From contig JAWUZG010000973.1 of NCBI GenBank assembly GCA_036785705.1, positions 1 through 64,000 of the forward strand: a DNA stretch of 64,000 nt, written 5' to 3'. The position numbers and the translations under genes were made by a program. The stretch's first letter is position 1; the number at the start of each line of letters is the position of its first letter. The notes under the pieces are model-generated. The model was not told the origin of the DNA. It worked only from the letters and a program-made list of their open reading frames with translations, and did no database searches. Positions 26,843 through 39,170 of the stretch are shown here, one piece after another. This DNA comes from Acanthornis magna (Eukaryota; Chordata; Aves; Passeriformes; Acanthizidae).

Positions 26843-29800
26843 GTATTTTCTTTATTTTACATCAACTACTATTGATATTTAAATCGCACATCATGTTCTC
26901 TCTACCACAGGCAGTTTTAGCTGCTCTAGTTGTTTCATGGTCTTGCTTTTACAGAACTTCATGCCCCTCTGGTACTTCACAAGTGACTCTGCAGTTTCAG
27001 ATGAATTTTGTTCGTGCATCCTGCAAAGGCAATTGCAGGCAGTGCACGTGGGGTGCCCAAACCAGAACTACATTCCAACACTCCCACACAGCAAGGGAAA
27101 AAGGCCAGATCCATCTCTAATTTCCAATCTGCAAATGAAGTATCCTGTTTAACTTTGTGCTATTACATCATTTTCATTACACCATGCATCATTAAACTTT
27201 ATAGGAACCTAACAACATTCTGGCTCCAGAAATCTTAAAGGATTGCTAAATGCTGCTGTGGTACTACTTTGCCCAGATTGAAGAGAGCACAATTTTTTCA
27301 AGTTTTCTAACTGATCACACTCAGGATAGATATAATCATGGTTACCAAAAGACATAAAATGGCACAAAATTAGTAATTTCTTATTCCAGACTGCTTGACA
27401 TTTACTAAATTGGCCTGATTTAAAAGGAAGGAAAAAATTACCTTGAGGGTATCTAAGCTCACAGAGTTATTAGCCTGAGGCTCACTGAAGAATGGTAACA
27501 CATTCATTAATTCCTAACATAACAAAATAGTCAGGGTGAAGAACCAGTCTTGAAATCCTCTGCACCCCATTTCTATTTAAACTACTTACTGTTTATTCAC
27601 TGCCTGACTGCCCAGCCTGCAACACACTGCCTGCCTCAAAACCCAAAGGGGGTCTGGGGCAGTACAGCTTCACCTTAGCAGACAGCATTTGGTAGGACTG
27701 CCCCATTGCAGGACTTCTCAGCTGTTGTACTGTACATCAAAAGTGTCTGCACTTTCGATGCCAGAGCAGGATCTAATTTGCCTGCTTCACAAAAGGTTCT
27801 GGAGGAACAGCAGATGAGGAAACACCATGCTTAAGCAATTAAAAAAAAAAAATCCGACTTTTGCCATTTTCTGTGAAAAGGAAGGAAGAGAAGAAAGCTA
27901 TTTTTCTATCAGTAACAAAGCCAAGATTCCTGTTTTTTGGCTACTGATTCTTATCAATTCATTCAGACATTTTTAGGCTGTCCACTGAATCATAAAGGTC
28001 AAAAATTTACATCAAGCAAGAAACATAAATAGAGTTTGCTGAACTTGCCTATCAGTGGGCAGGAAATGATCCTTAGCTCTGTATTTTATTACTGCTGTGC
28101 CCAGATCGGCCGCACACATTTCTGCCACAGCTCTCGAGCACATGTCCCACACGGCTCACCCAAGGCACAGGTCCAGGAAACTGGGCAGTAAATATCTGAG
28201 AGCTCCTAATAAACACAGAAGTGGCAAAAATGACACCTTATTGCAACTGACTGACACTTGTAGCCCCAGAGACAGAGTGAAATTGATGAAAACACCAGAG
28301 TGGCGAGCAGGGCACTAAGAAAACATTTTATTTGGCCAGTCTCTGTGGAAGGGCAAAAAAATAAACTGATAAATGAAAACATCTCCACTTGATGATCAGT
28401 TATCCCTTGGCCCTGAACCAGTCCAAAAGCTAGGCTAGCTTTATTTCACAATCACAGAAATCATCAGACAGATAGGAAAAGTTTGCTTTACTGTTTTGAC
28501 AAAGTGCTTAAAATTGGATCAGATCATGTTTTCTTCCTGATATTCACTAATGCTCTGCCTGTCTCAAAAACTAAATAAGTAAGTAAGGTAATGATCCTCA
28601 GAGAGATTTCACAGAACTGAAACAATGGTGCCCTCTCCTCATCAAAATCCAAGATTTCAGCTGCTGTAATAAAATATTCATTATGATGGTAGTGAACCCA
28701 TGACATTCCCTGGCTTATATTCACTAAAAACAATGCCCTAAATTCTATTTAAATACAGTGCTAGAGCAAGAATCTCTTGTGAAAAATTTTAAAATAAAAT
28801 GGAACATAACAAAAAAATCTTCCAGAAAATCTGCTTGTTGCCTGTACACAGTCCGATCTGCTGGCTGAAGAGCAAACCAAACTTTTTCCTTCTATCAGCA
28901 AAGCTGAACCAGCTCTCTCTTAAAGCATGGATGAAGTTTTTCTGCCACTTTTCATAACAACTTTTTAATTAACTGCTGGCTGAGTCCACTTGGTGGACTT
29001 GAGGTCACATGGAGGAGACATGGCACCCACATCCAACAGCCACCACCTTCCCTTCCCTGCTGGACATACACCTGGCTCCACTTGCTGTGCATGCTGCAGG
29101 AGTTATGTGCTTTAAACTGGGCTGGAGTTCAGCAGTCATGTGTGCCAAATTTTGTTCTGGTTAAGTCATAAATCAACTCTAGCAAGCATGGATATCAAGA
29201 CTTTGTGTTGAAATTTTGGCTGGCCCTCAAAGAAACAAGAAGCTTAGAATGCCACAAGTTCCTATGTGTGACTGATACATATTTTAAAGCAGTTCCACAT
29301 CGCAAAAATTCCTTACAGAAACCTTTGGTTCTAAGGTATTCCAAATATTAGCTTAATAGAGAACCTGAAAAAGCAGAAAACTATCTGCTAGTTTAAATAA
29401 TACCTAAAAATTACAAGACTGTATTAGGTATGCCTGCCACAAAATTAATGGATCCATGGTAGTACTTACACTCTAAATTAAAAAATTCTTTAATTAGCCA
29501 TAGATTTTCAGTACATTCAATGGTTTGTGTTAGAAAAAGCAACTGAGTTCAGACTAAACTTTCTATCATAGCCTTTGCTTTAAAAAGAAAAAAGAAAAAA
29601 GCAATTAAGTAAAGAGATTGACAGTGAAATATAACACACTGCAATTGTTCGTCTTATGACCAGACTTTACCTGATAGGAACATACTCATTTAAGAGAGAA
29701 ACACTTTTTCAGCTGCCAAGAACATGTACACACATAAAAGGAAACGCTGACTGCTCCAATGAATTTGATGGTTCATCTCTAGTCTCAGGCGGTGACAATC

Positions 29801-32800
29801 TCCAAGAGCATCTACCATGGTCATTGCCACGCTGTAAGAACACTAATTAGAGAGGAGTCTAGCTGAACTCTAAATTGGTATTTTCTTCATTTGGATGTTT
29901 GACAAGTTCCCAGTAACAGGTTTGCTTGTTTTCCATGAGAATTAAAATTCAATGCTAAAAGCTATAGTTTCTCTTGTGCAGAAGGCTCTTCCACACTCTG
30001 ACTCACCTGCAATTCAGAGCTACCACATGACTTGCATTGAAATGTCAAATCAGAATGATGAAAATTAGCTAACTGTTATCTTTTTCTAGATGAGGACTAT
30101 GCTCCACAGAAGACTATGTGATCTCATTACACAAGTCCCATGTCTACAAGATTTTCTGAATGAATTATCACTGATTAAGGTGTGGTTTGGCATGCAAACT
30201 GCCAGAGGCATCTGAAAAGCCCTGTTGTCAGTTGATGCATAATTTCCTTCAGTATTCAAAACAAAAGTAAGATTACGATCAGGTGGGCAGCAAAGACGCT
30301 TTCTTCACATGCAGAAATGTCTTATTACATCTCTTCTCTCTACCGTACTACTGCTTCCTAGAGCAGTTCATAACTTGCTTTTCACAAAGCTGTCTATAAT
30401 CTGATAGCCTAAGTATATCCAAAGGTCCCCCTACCTTTCTGCCACCCCCTTTCATTTTCCTCCCCCTACATTTCCTGAGCAATCATCTTGCAAATTGAGA
30501 CTATCACAAAACCTCGCCTATACTCTCTTTTCAGCTAAAAATCACTGTTTCATGATTTCTTGGAAATCAGTGCCAGTGCTCCCTCTCACATTCCTGACCT
30601 GTCAGCACTGCATGGGCAGCCCAAAACCACACAACTCCCACACCGCGCAGCTGCAAGGCTGCACGGAGCTTGAGTCTGTGGAAGCAGAGGAAGGGGAGTT
30701 GAGGTAGATCACTGCCTTTTTCTGATACTTTGGAAATGAATGACGATATTCTACAAGCTGTTGGGATAATATGAACAAATGGCAGGCATATGTAACAAGC
30801 TCACAGATAAGGGACTGGATTTTCTATTAACCACTTGAAGTGTTTTCCAGTGGTAGCAGAAGAGAAAACCTCTGCTAGGGAGAAAATAATGTAAGTTGCA
30901 TGACTACCTCCAAAAATGATAGATATTGTTACACATTCCTACATGCAGCAAGCAGAGCACATTGTCATGCCACACAAGCAATGCCTCCTGATGTGTGTTT
31001 TTGGGACTGTGCTAATGCCAAGACTGCAATTCTAGGGCTGCTTTTCCCAGGCACTACAGAAGAAAAGCAGTGGACAATGTCTCATCTGAAAGGACCATAC
31101 CATTTTGTTGCCCAAGCCAGGCATTAACACGGCATTCAAAAGCTCAAGTTCAATTTCTGTATTGATTTTTTTAAAAAAAGATTAATTGGACATTGGGATG
31201 ACTGTACATACTGTGGATGTAAGGATAAAATACATAAAAAAACAGCTCAGCAATTAATCTTGCAAATTAGATTACAGAGATAAACTCTCTTTAGATTATC
31301 CTCATCAATATATATGAAAGCTGTAAAATCTTTTTGTAGCTGAAATTCAGGTTACTAAATCCGAAAAAAAAAAAAAAAAAAGCCTATCATTGCTGGCTGT
31401 GTTTCCTACTAGGTTAGCTTTTGGCCACAGCAGACTTGAAACACAGTAGAGAGCTTTCATTTCTAAAAATCCCATTGTTACAGTAACATCTTTTCAAATG
31501 TATCAGCATATTTTAATATGCCATAATTCCACCTAATTACTTACAGAGCCCTGGCAGAGGTTCTGAGAGGGCAGATGCATCTAACTCATATCCCTCGAGC
31601 CCGGGGGCAATGCAGGACACACTAAACGGAGAGCACCCACCTGCACATCCAACAGCTTCATCATTCAAACCATGGCACAGATGCACCGAGGGTGAGAACC
31701 AAAGAACTGTAAAGGCCCAAGAAAGCTCACTATTCATAATTATCATTTTTTTAAAAGATAAACCTTTCCAGCAGAACCCTCAGCTGAATAGCACAGAGTA
31801 AGAACTGGACAACAGACTTCCAAAAGACAGCTATGATAATGTATTTTCCCAAGGATTAATATCCCTGCTTTCTTAATGCATGAAAATGGCAGCCGCTACC
31901 AAAAGCTTTCAGTACTGAATTTTCAAGTCAGTGTTTCAGGCAACCTTTAACAATTTTTGGTGTATTTAGAACATTACATTACTGTCCCTATCTGTTTCAT
32001 CATGAGAAACAGGGTATAGAGGGTACCAGGATGCCATACGTCCCTCAACTGATAAAGAACTGTGTTCTTTAGTCAGTCATATGCATTTTGCTTCATCTTT
32101 TATATCTAAACGTGTATTTTCCCTAGTATGTATCATCCTAAGACAAAGTATTTTGTGTGACCTAATGAGATCAATGGACAGCAAACTCCAGTATACTAAA
32201 TAAGAATTATTAAAGAAAAGCCCTTTCCTGAATCTGACATCTCCTTTAGCACAAGGAATTCTAATTTTCCCTGATTTCACAGATGTTTTTCACCTGAATT
32301 TCCATCCTAGCATGGCAGCAGCCAGCAGCTGCTCTCCTGTCTGGAATACGTTGCTTTGAATGCAGCCTCTAGTGAAATACACACATGAAATCTGACGTAA
32401 ATAGAATCTTGAGATATAAGAAGCCATAAAGGAGATTTGATGGGCTTTAACTGCAGCCAAATGATACACAAGGAACATACTCTGCAATAACATGTACCTC
32501 GTATGGATCCTATTTGCTTCCCCATGATAAAGTGGCAACTTAAGCTGTGAAAATTACTGCCATCCATCTCACCCCATGCATTCACATGCTTGGGAAGCAT
32601 AAGTGAATATGCAGCTACGTGTTTCGCAAACAAAATATTTCTCCTAAGATGAAAACGAGAGTAACTCATTTCACAAGAAATGATCAGGCAATGCATGAAG
32701 CCTGGCATGAGTCCACCCTATCAAAGCCCAACAACCCTGCTGCACACTGAACTCTTCTGCTTTGTGGACCAGAATCAGATCCACAGTACAAAGGTCCAAC

Positions 32801-33379
32801 AACTGTGAAGTCAAAAGGGCAGAATTTTTTCCTTAACTCAAAATTTTCTTTGTTATATGCTACAAAGGCATGTCCTTTCTGCTATTTTTCTGCGCACTGT
32901 ATTTGTTCTGTCCTCTCCCAGGATCTCACTGATCTCACAGTGTGTTTGTATGATGCTTGATGCGTGAGGACCACATGGCCATATGTCCTATAATGCAGAT
33001 TTATAAGTGTATATATATATAGGTTAATTGAACTAAAATAAACTCCAGTCCCCCAGCAGCAGTACATACCCATGAGCAAATTGTATGTTCCGTAAAACAC
33101 TGCTTGTGACTTTTAAAGACCCTTTGTTAAATTGTTCTTTTTATTTCAGGAATATTTCTTTGAAAGTCTTCTTTGAAATATGAGGCATATTTGCATGAGT
33201 TATGTCACTTTTCCTTTTTCTACATTACCAGTTCTTTATACATTTCTATCACATTTCTATTTGCATGTTATCTCTTTAAATCTGATAGTTCTTTCATTCA
33301 TTTATTTTTTTATCTCTAATATTATCATCAAACTTTCATTTTCTGCCTCTGGTTCCTTTCTTTATCTCCTTTGCCACAG
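26843..33379. other. Noncoding block upstream of the first well-supported exon
   Basis: AT-rich DNA with poly(A) at 31364-31381 and no recognised transposon. A 90-nt open segment with a strong acceptor (30090-30179) and a 43-nt minus-strand segment (27442-27484) are noted as weak leads. If the 33380 exon belongs to a gene starting further left, this would be intron. Confidence 0.55.
31364..31381. repeat. Poly(A) run, 18 bases
   Basis: Eighteen uninterrupted A between aaatccg and gcctatc. No processed pseudogene or SINE body is recognisable on either side. Confidence 0.9.
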
Positions 33380-33493
33380 AGAGATCATAATCCCACATTA
33401 TTCATTATCTGACAGTGATATTGAAGAAGCTATTGCTGCTTATGTAATAGGAAAATCTAATTATTTTAATAAAGATATGATTGACTCCATCAG
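33380..33493 (+). CDS. Candidate internal coding exon A of an unidentified gene
   Basis: Seen: a strong acceptor (pyrimidine-rich ttcctttctttatctccttt, then gccacag) ends at 33379, and CAG|GTGATA forms a fair donor at 33493/33494. The 114-nt segment has one open frame. It begins with the last base of a codon, holds 37 codons and leaves two bases (phase-symmetric). The peptide starts E-I-I-I-P-H-Y, contains the acidic run SLSDSDIEEAIAAYVIGK, which looks helix-forming, and ends NKDMIDSI. Codons favour A/T in the third place, as expected for this isochore. Neighbours: its open end fits candidate B, 7.3 kb downstream, in frame. Inference: a real exon of a protein-coding gene with long introns. 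I do not recognise the family, and no signal peptide or membrane segment is visible in the exon itself. The longer open frame from 33180 only reads upstream intron. Confidence 0.5.
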
Positions 33494-33999
33494 GTGATAC
33501 CTTGGTCTGATTTTCTAGGACATTAACTCAGCAGAACTCTTACAGTCCCAATCTCTGTGACTGATGGTAACATGGCACCATAACCTGCTCCTGTAAATCT
33601 ACCAGCAGGAACAGATTCCAACATTTTGCCCTAAGAGCCAAACACTACAGTCTCTGCATATCTTTTTATGAAACAGAAGTAGTTATTAGTTACCAAATAA
33701 ATTCAGAGCTCCAGGGACTGGCAGCGACATTTTAATTTGTCAAGTGGGATAGAAATTTAAAGCTGGTTTTGCCCTGAACAATCGACAAGATATTTACAAA
33801 ATTAAAGAAACAAAAGAATGCTTCCACCAAGACACAATTTCTCATTCTAATGCCCTGCCTGTACTATCATTGCTTTCAAAATGAAGAGTACACAGCACAG
33901 CACCTACTTTTATATTAGTCTCCATTTACTCTTCTCTTGTATTAGATGAACAATTCCTATGGACATTTTCACCCAAGTTTCTCAAACATTAACCATGTG
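33494..33999. other. Presumed intron start after exon A
   Basis: AT-rich sequence following the exon A donor. No repeat or other exon is recognised before the MIR-like relic at about 34.0 kb. Confidence 0.45.
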
Positions 34000-34003
34000 G
34001 GGA

Positions 34004-34045
34004 AGCTTATTATTCCCATTTTACAAATGAGAAGACTGTGGAGCT
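34004..34045 (+). mobile_element. MIR-like ancient SINE fragment
   Basis: The run gcttattattcccattttac followed by aaatgagaagactgtggagc closely follows the core of MIR-type amniote SINEs (TTATTATCCCCATTTTACAG, then ATGAGGAAACTGAGGC). Only the central 40 bases are recognisable. Such CORE-SINE relics are known in bird genomes but are old and rare. Chance similarity is possible over so short a stretch. Confidence 0.45.
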
Positions 34046-34157
34046 AACATTATATGTGATCCAAAAACACCAGAAAATGGTGACTTGTCTGCCTTTCATG
34101 CAAGCACTGCCCAGAGCCTGCCTGGCAGGCAGTGCCACAGGCTGGGGGTCCAAACAC

Positions 34158-34232
34158 CCTCTGGATGAAGAACCTTTTTCTAATATCCAGCATAAACCTC
34201 TCCTGACACAGCTTCATGCCATACACCTTCCT
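34158..34232 (-). mobile_element. CR1 fragment, antisense
   Basis: The plus strand reads ctggatgaagaacctttttc, then taatatccagcataaacctc, then tcctgacacagcttcatgcc. This is the complement of the CR1 3' region just ahead of the UTR (antisense 'GAAGAACTTCTTCCTAATATCCA...AACCTCCCCTGGC'). It is truncated on both sides. Confidence 0.65.
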
Positions 34233-34429
34233 TTTTTACCTTATTTCCTAGAAAGGTTTCCTGTTCAGCCAAGACAGACATCTTCCTCACCTGCTTGACT
34301 TCTGACATTTGGGAATTGCCTGTTCCTGTGCCCATAAGAGGTGATGTTTTAAAGGTGATCAGCACTGATGGACCCCAACACCTGCAAAAAAATTTTCCTA
34401 GGTGGCCTTATTCACTAATTCCCTGAACA

Positions 34430-34570
34430 TCCTGAAGTGTCCTCTCCTCATGTCGAGTATGGATTTTGCTGGCACTTTTCCTCTGATCACCAGAGATTAT
34501 AAACTCAATCGCTTCATGGCTGCTGTGGCCAAGATGATCACCAATCCCCACTTTGCTCACAAGACCCACT
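34430..34570 (-). mobile_element. Probable CR1 interior fragment, antisense
   Basis: Phrases such as gaagtgtcctctcctcatgt and cttcatggctgctgtggcca followed by agatgatcaccaatcccc resemble the antisense of a CR1 interior segment seen widely in bird DNA ('CATGGTCACTGCAGCCAAGGCTG'). Identity is low. It shares orientation with the 34158-34232 piece, so both may come from one disrupted insertion. Confidence 0.45.
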
Positions 34571-34577
34571 CTGCTGT

Positions 34578-34672
34578 GCTATGGTTTAGTTGATACGGTG
34601 ACGTTCAACCAAAGGTTGGACTCAATAATCTTGGAGGTCTTTTCCAACCTTAGTGCTTCTATGATTCTAAGA
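34578..34672 (+). mobile_element. CR1-type 3' end, sense
   Basis: The segment ctatggtttagttgatacgg leads to caaaggttggactcaataat, cttggaggtcttttccaacc and the end signal tgcttctatgattcta. This is the typical sense 3' terminus of an avian CR1. It is opposite in orientation to the two pieces just before it, so it is a separate insertion. Confidence 0.7.
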
Positions 34673-37600
34673 GTGAATGAATGGAAGATAAGGAATGATC
34701 CACTTCACATCTAAATACTCTCTTGGTGGAATTCCCAGGGAAGGGAGAAAGCATGGGGAAACCATGGAGAAAGTTAAGTCAAGAGCCCAAAGTGTCAGCA
34801 CAAGCAAGACCTGAAGCGGTTCATGTAGCCACCTCCGAAAGTATCAGGGCCTGGGCATAGCACCAAAAATGGAAAATCAAATAATGCAATGAAATAAAAA
34901 TTATTTACTACTTTTTTTTCTTCTGTGGATGCAGAGACACATAAAGCAAAGAAATCTACGTTAAAAATAAGGCTAATTGATTTGTGAGAGGTGAGAAAAT
35001 AAAAATCAAACCAAAAATAGAATCAGACTTCAGTACCCTGACCGCTTTTACACTGAAATACACAGAAAAACTTGGCAGACAGAGCTACTATGGTTTCCTC
35101 AGGATCGCTGAGGGACCTGGCAAACCTGCAGGAATATCACCAGGACAGGTTGTCCTTGACAGTTAGCAGGCATAGTGATTCAGCTCAGACTGTCAATTAA
35201 AATCTTTATATCACGTTTTCTATCATCATAGCAGCAGGCCAGAATTGATATCCAACATTTAAGACTGAAAAAATTGTTTTAATTATTCTGAATGAACAGA
35301 GAGATTCAGTCTACAAAAGAAATAGTAAAAACCTTCAAAGAGAAAACTGGGGGAGGAAAAGAGATGGAAAAGGCACTATTAAACTTTAGCTTGCTCACTA
35401 CCTTTTTTGGATTTGGAAATATATATCATATAATGTCATTCTATGGAAATATTTCAGTAAGCTGTTCTTGTATGCTGATACTACATCTAGGACATTTTGG
35501 GAGCTATTTAGTGTAAATAATTAGTCATAGTAGTAGCTCCCTTTGAGGACACGTAAGTGCCCTCAGATACTGCCAAGAGATGGGCCAAGAGACTTGGAAC
35601 TCCACACTCATCCCCAGCTCAGACCTCAAAGCCTGCTCACCTGTTCACCAGGTACAGGAGCATGAGAGATGACCCCAGGACCCAGTGCCTGACAAAACAA
35701 AAGGTAGTTCCTAAATATAAGACTACCATGGAAAGGGCTACCAAAGGCAGCACAGTCAGCAAGATCAGGCTCAGGCTAGCACAGACAAGCATCCCAAGGC
35801 CAAAGCAACACGGAGCTACCACTCCTGCTCCCTGTATGTGGGCAGGACTAACCCCAAGCAGGTAAAGGCAAAGGCATTTTTTCCCCAGGTATGACAGGAA
35901 ACTTTCAAAAACAGCTTTGGACAATTATGGGTGGGCTGTGATTCTTGACTCCTCACTGGACTCAAGAATGGTATGAACACTGGTATGATACCTGCAAGGA
36001 AAGAGAGAGCAATGCAGATAGGATAAAATCATTGTCCAGAACATCTCTCCTGGCTGCTTATCCCCCCAGGTACACATAGCAGCTTTGCAGGGTACAGAAA
36101 TTATAAACTTTTTGAAGCCGGAAAATGAATGATGTTTACATTTAGTTAAGTGGAGGAGAGAGATGGCAGAGTGACTGCCAACAATCACTGGGCTGGTTTA
36201 AATTGCTTTTCACCAGTACTGTCACCTGAGCAGATCTGTGCCAAGACACCAGGAAAAGCTGCTAGTATAAGAGCAAGTTTATGCACTTCAGAGCGGTACT
36301 GGAAGGTACTGCAATAGTGATTGACATCAATATGGAGATATTCAGAAGAGAGGAAGGAAAAAAATACGTGGATGGATTCAGAAGAAAGAGTGGAAATACA
36401 AAGTTCAGGAGGACAGCATTTTACATTTTACACAATTGCACAGATTAGCAAGTTAGATGGTACTGAAACAAAATATCCAGTATTGAAATTAATGACCATA
36501 AAAATATCCCAGCAGAAAGATGGAGATTCATTGAAACGTAACACATACTGTAAATAATCATTAAGTAAGTTAATCTTTAAGGATACCAAAAAGTATCTTT
36601 ATACACTGGAGGGGCCAAGAGACTTTGAAGTCTTTCCATTTTTCACCTTGTAATTCACAACTTTTAGACCATTATGCAATTGCAAAATTTTAAAGAAGCT
36701 TCAGTGATAACCCTGAAAGTCACAAGAAGATGAACAGAAATGATATGATAAAAAGGAAGGAATGTTCTTCATTCATTTTCTTAACATCAACCTTTACTTT
36801 TGACTGTTCCAATGTGTACTAAGAATCAATATTTATACATTGGAAAGCACCTAAGCTCAAATATTTCAAATTTCAAAGATTTTGGATTCTAAACCCAACA
36901 ATATCTTTATAAACTAGCACTGTTCAATCACAAGACTCCACATATTTTGGGAAACACAATTCAGATGAAAAATCTGGTTTTGCTATGGTTTTGAGATTCA
37001 AGTGACTTCCAGTGGGACAAGATTAGGAAGAAATAGGAAGAAATGGGAAGAGCTGTAGAAGAACATGTTCAGAAATTAGTACAGTGACACACGAATAAAG
37101 TTTGTGGAGTTCAAGGACTTTCTCTAACTAGTCCTGAAAAAATGAACCTCAAAGCCAGCCATTCTCCAATAAAAAAAAAAATCATCATTTCTGCCAAGTT
37201 TACTGTCTGGTTGTTTTCTTTTATCAACTAATGAAAAAATACCAAAAAAATTAGTTGGGACTTCCCATGCAGACCAGACTGAACTGAAGCTATAACAAAA
37301 CTCCAGACAAAATGAGATGAACTATTCAAAATTTCATTTTTGCAATACTGACACCTCTCTAGCAATACGTTTAAGGCTCTAGAGAGAAAACACTACAAAG
37401 CCATCCAACATACTGCACTAAACATTAAGCAGAACATTTGACAGAGGTGTTATATAGAAGCAGGAAGAAGTATGAGTAGAGACTGCTGGACAATAACAGC
37501 TTAACCCGTGGTAAAATAATGTACTGCACCAAGGTCTGGGTAATCAGTTACAGGAGTTAAATAAAGCTAGCAAAATTTCTACAGACACCTCATTATAGAA

Positions 37601-38779
37601 GTACTTTCTAGAAAACTGACAGAACCCAATAGAGGGTAAAAAAAAACCAAATAAAGCCCAGCTGACACAAAAGAAAAAGGAAGCAGAAAGACATAATGTC
37701 TCATGTTTTAAACCCTTAAAATATATTTCTGAGTATTTCCAGTCTATTCAGAATTTAATTCAGCTTTTAAACAGACCTTTAACATTCAGGTCTTTGTTAG
37801 CACATGTGTCTTTTAGTACGTGTCAGCACCTTTGGTATGTAAAAATCACTGTGCATTATGTTTTACCATGTATTTCACAGTTCTTTGTTCCTTGCACCAC
37901 AAATAGAATTGTGGTTTTGAAAACTCTCTAGACACATGCTGCACTTTTTGCAATCTATTTTCTGCAAAGAATTGCTCTCAAACTAGGTTGCACTCTCTCT
38001 TGAACTTGTAATAAATACAAGAATGTTGGGACACACTCAGAAGTTATTTATACCCAATAACTTTTTTTTTTGCCTGGTGAGTAAATCATTCTTCACCTGA
38101 AAGTACATGAAGGCAATTATATTGGCTCGTGCTGAAAGGTGAAAAACGGCACATAAAATAATAAATAGCAGAAAGAGGGTATTTAAATAGGCATGTAAAC
38201 TATGCTTTTCACATTAAAGAGCATAATAAGAGAAATATGATCTTATTTTAGCAGAACCTACAGGATGTTAGGATGATAGTACTGAGGTCTGTCCAAGTAC
38301 TCAGGATCTTACACACCAAACAAGACAATAAAATAATACATTTTGTCTAAAATAATAAATTTTCAACCATACAGTGAAACAAACAGATAGCAGTCAGGAA
38401 AATACAGGAAACTGAATCTCAACAGTTGCAGCAGATTTTTCAAGAAGAAAAGAAGAATGATTAAAGACTAAACAGAGAGATTTGACCAAACAGTGTCCCT
38501 CTTCAGAAGGTGGCATCATTGCAGATAAATTCTACTGACTGCAGTACATTACTCAATAGGGGTATGCCAGTTTTAGTACATCATAAATGACTTCTGAATT
38601 AGTATTTTAATGATGTACCTTACAGCTGGCTCTGCAATCAATGGGAAAATCAGATTTGCACAATGAAAACGCAATATTTACTCATTTTTTTCTGAACCCC
38701 AAACTGACCCTAAATACTTCTGCCTCTGTCCCAAATCTCAGTGAAACACAAAGTTGAAAACCAATTTTATCACTGTGTA

Positions 38780-39170
38780 TCTGTCCTGTGAACTGGTCCC
38801 TGCTGGGAGAGACCAGAAAGGTCTGTGGTCTGTGCTGCTGGAGCACAATCTCACTTTGCAAACTGAGGAGCTGGCTCAGGCTCATGATGTTTGTTCTGAC
38901 CCTCCCCCAGAATAGCCCATGTAGCATCAGAGTACCCCAAGCAGGATCTGTCCAGGTCCACGAGGCTGCTGCACCCAGGACAGGACTCTCAACTGGACCA
39001 GAGCAGACCCCTGGAGAAAAGCAGCCCCTGAAGAAAAGCACCTTGTGCTGTGAGCAGCCCCTCCATGGCACTGCTCAGACTTCGACCCTTACATGACTTT
39101 GCCGCTGAGTGATGCTTTGGCAGGCCATGGAAAGGTGCCCTGGCACCTTTTCTCCAGTGCAGCACTTGTA
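38780..39170. other. GC-richer island, unclassified
   Basis: Base composition shifts toward G and C here, and open frames of 102 codons (+) and 129 codons (-) cover the same bases, so neither is likely to be coding. The wording (ggagcacaatctc, gtaccccaagcaggatctg) does not match CR1 as I know it. It could be an unclassified LTR or old repeat. Confidence 0.3.
39131..39150. repeat. Perfect 9-bp inverted repeat (hairpin)
   Basis: AAAGGTGCC at 39131-39139 is followed after two bases by its exact complement GGCACCTTT at 39142-39150. No run of T or other context suggests a function. Confidence 0.85.

Noticed and set aside
34956..34989. Exon-like segment between cttctgtggatgcag and gtgagaaa
   Set aside because: Closed by stop codons in all three frames, and no sign of an untranslated exon.
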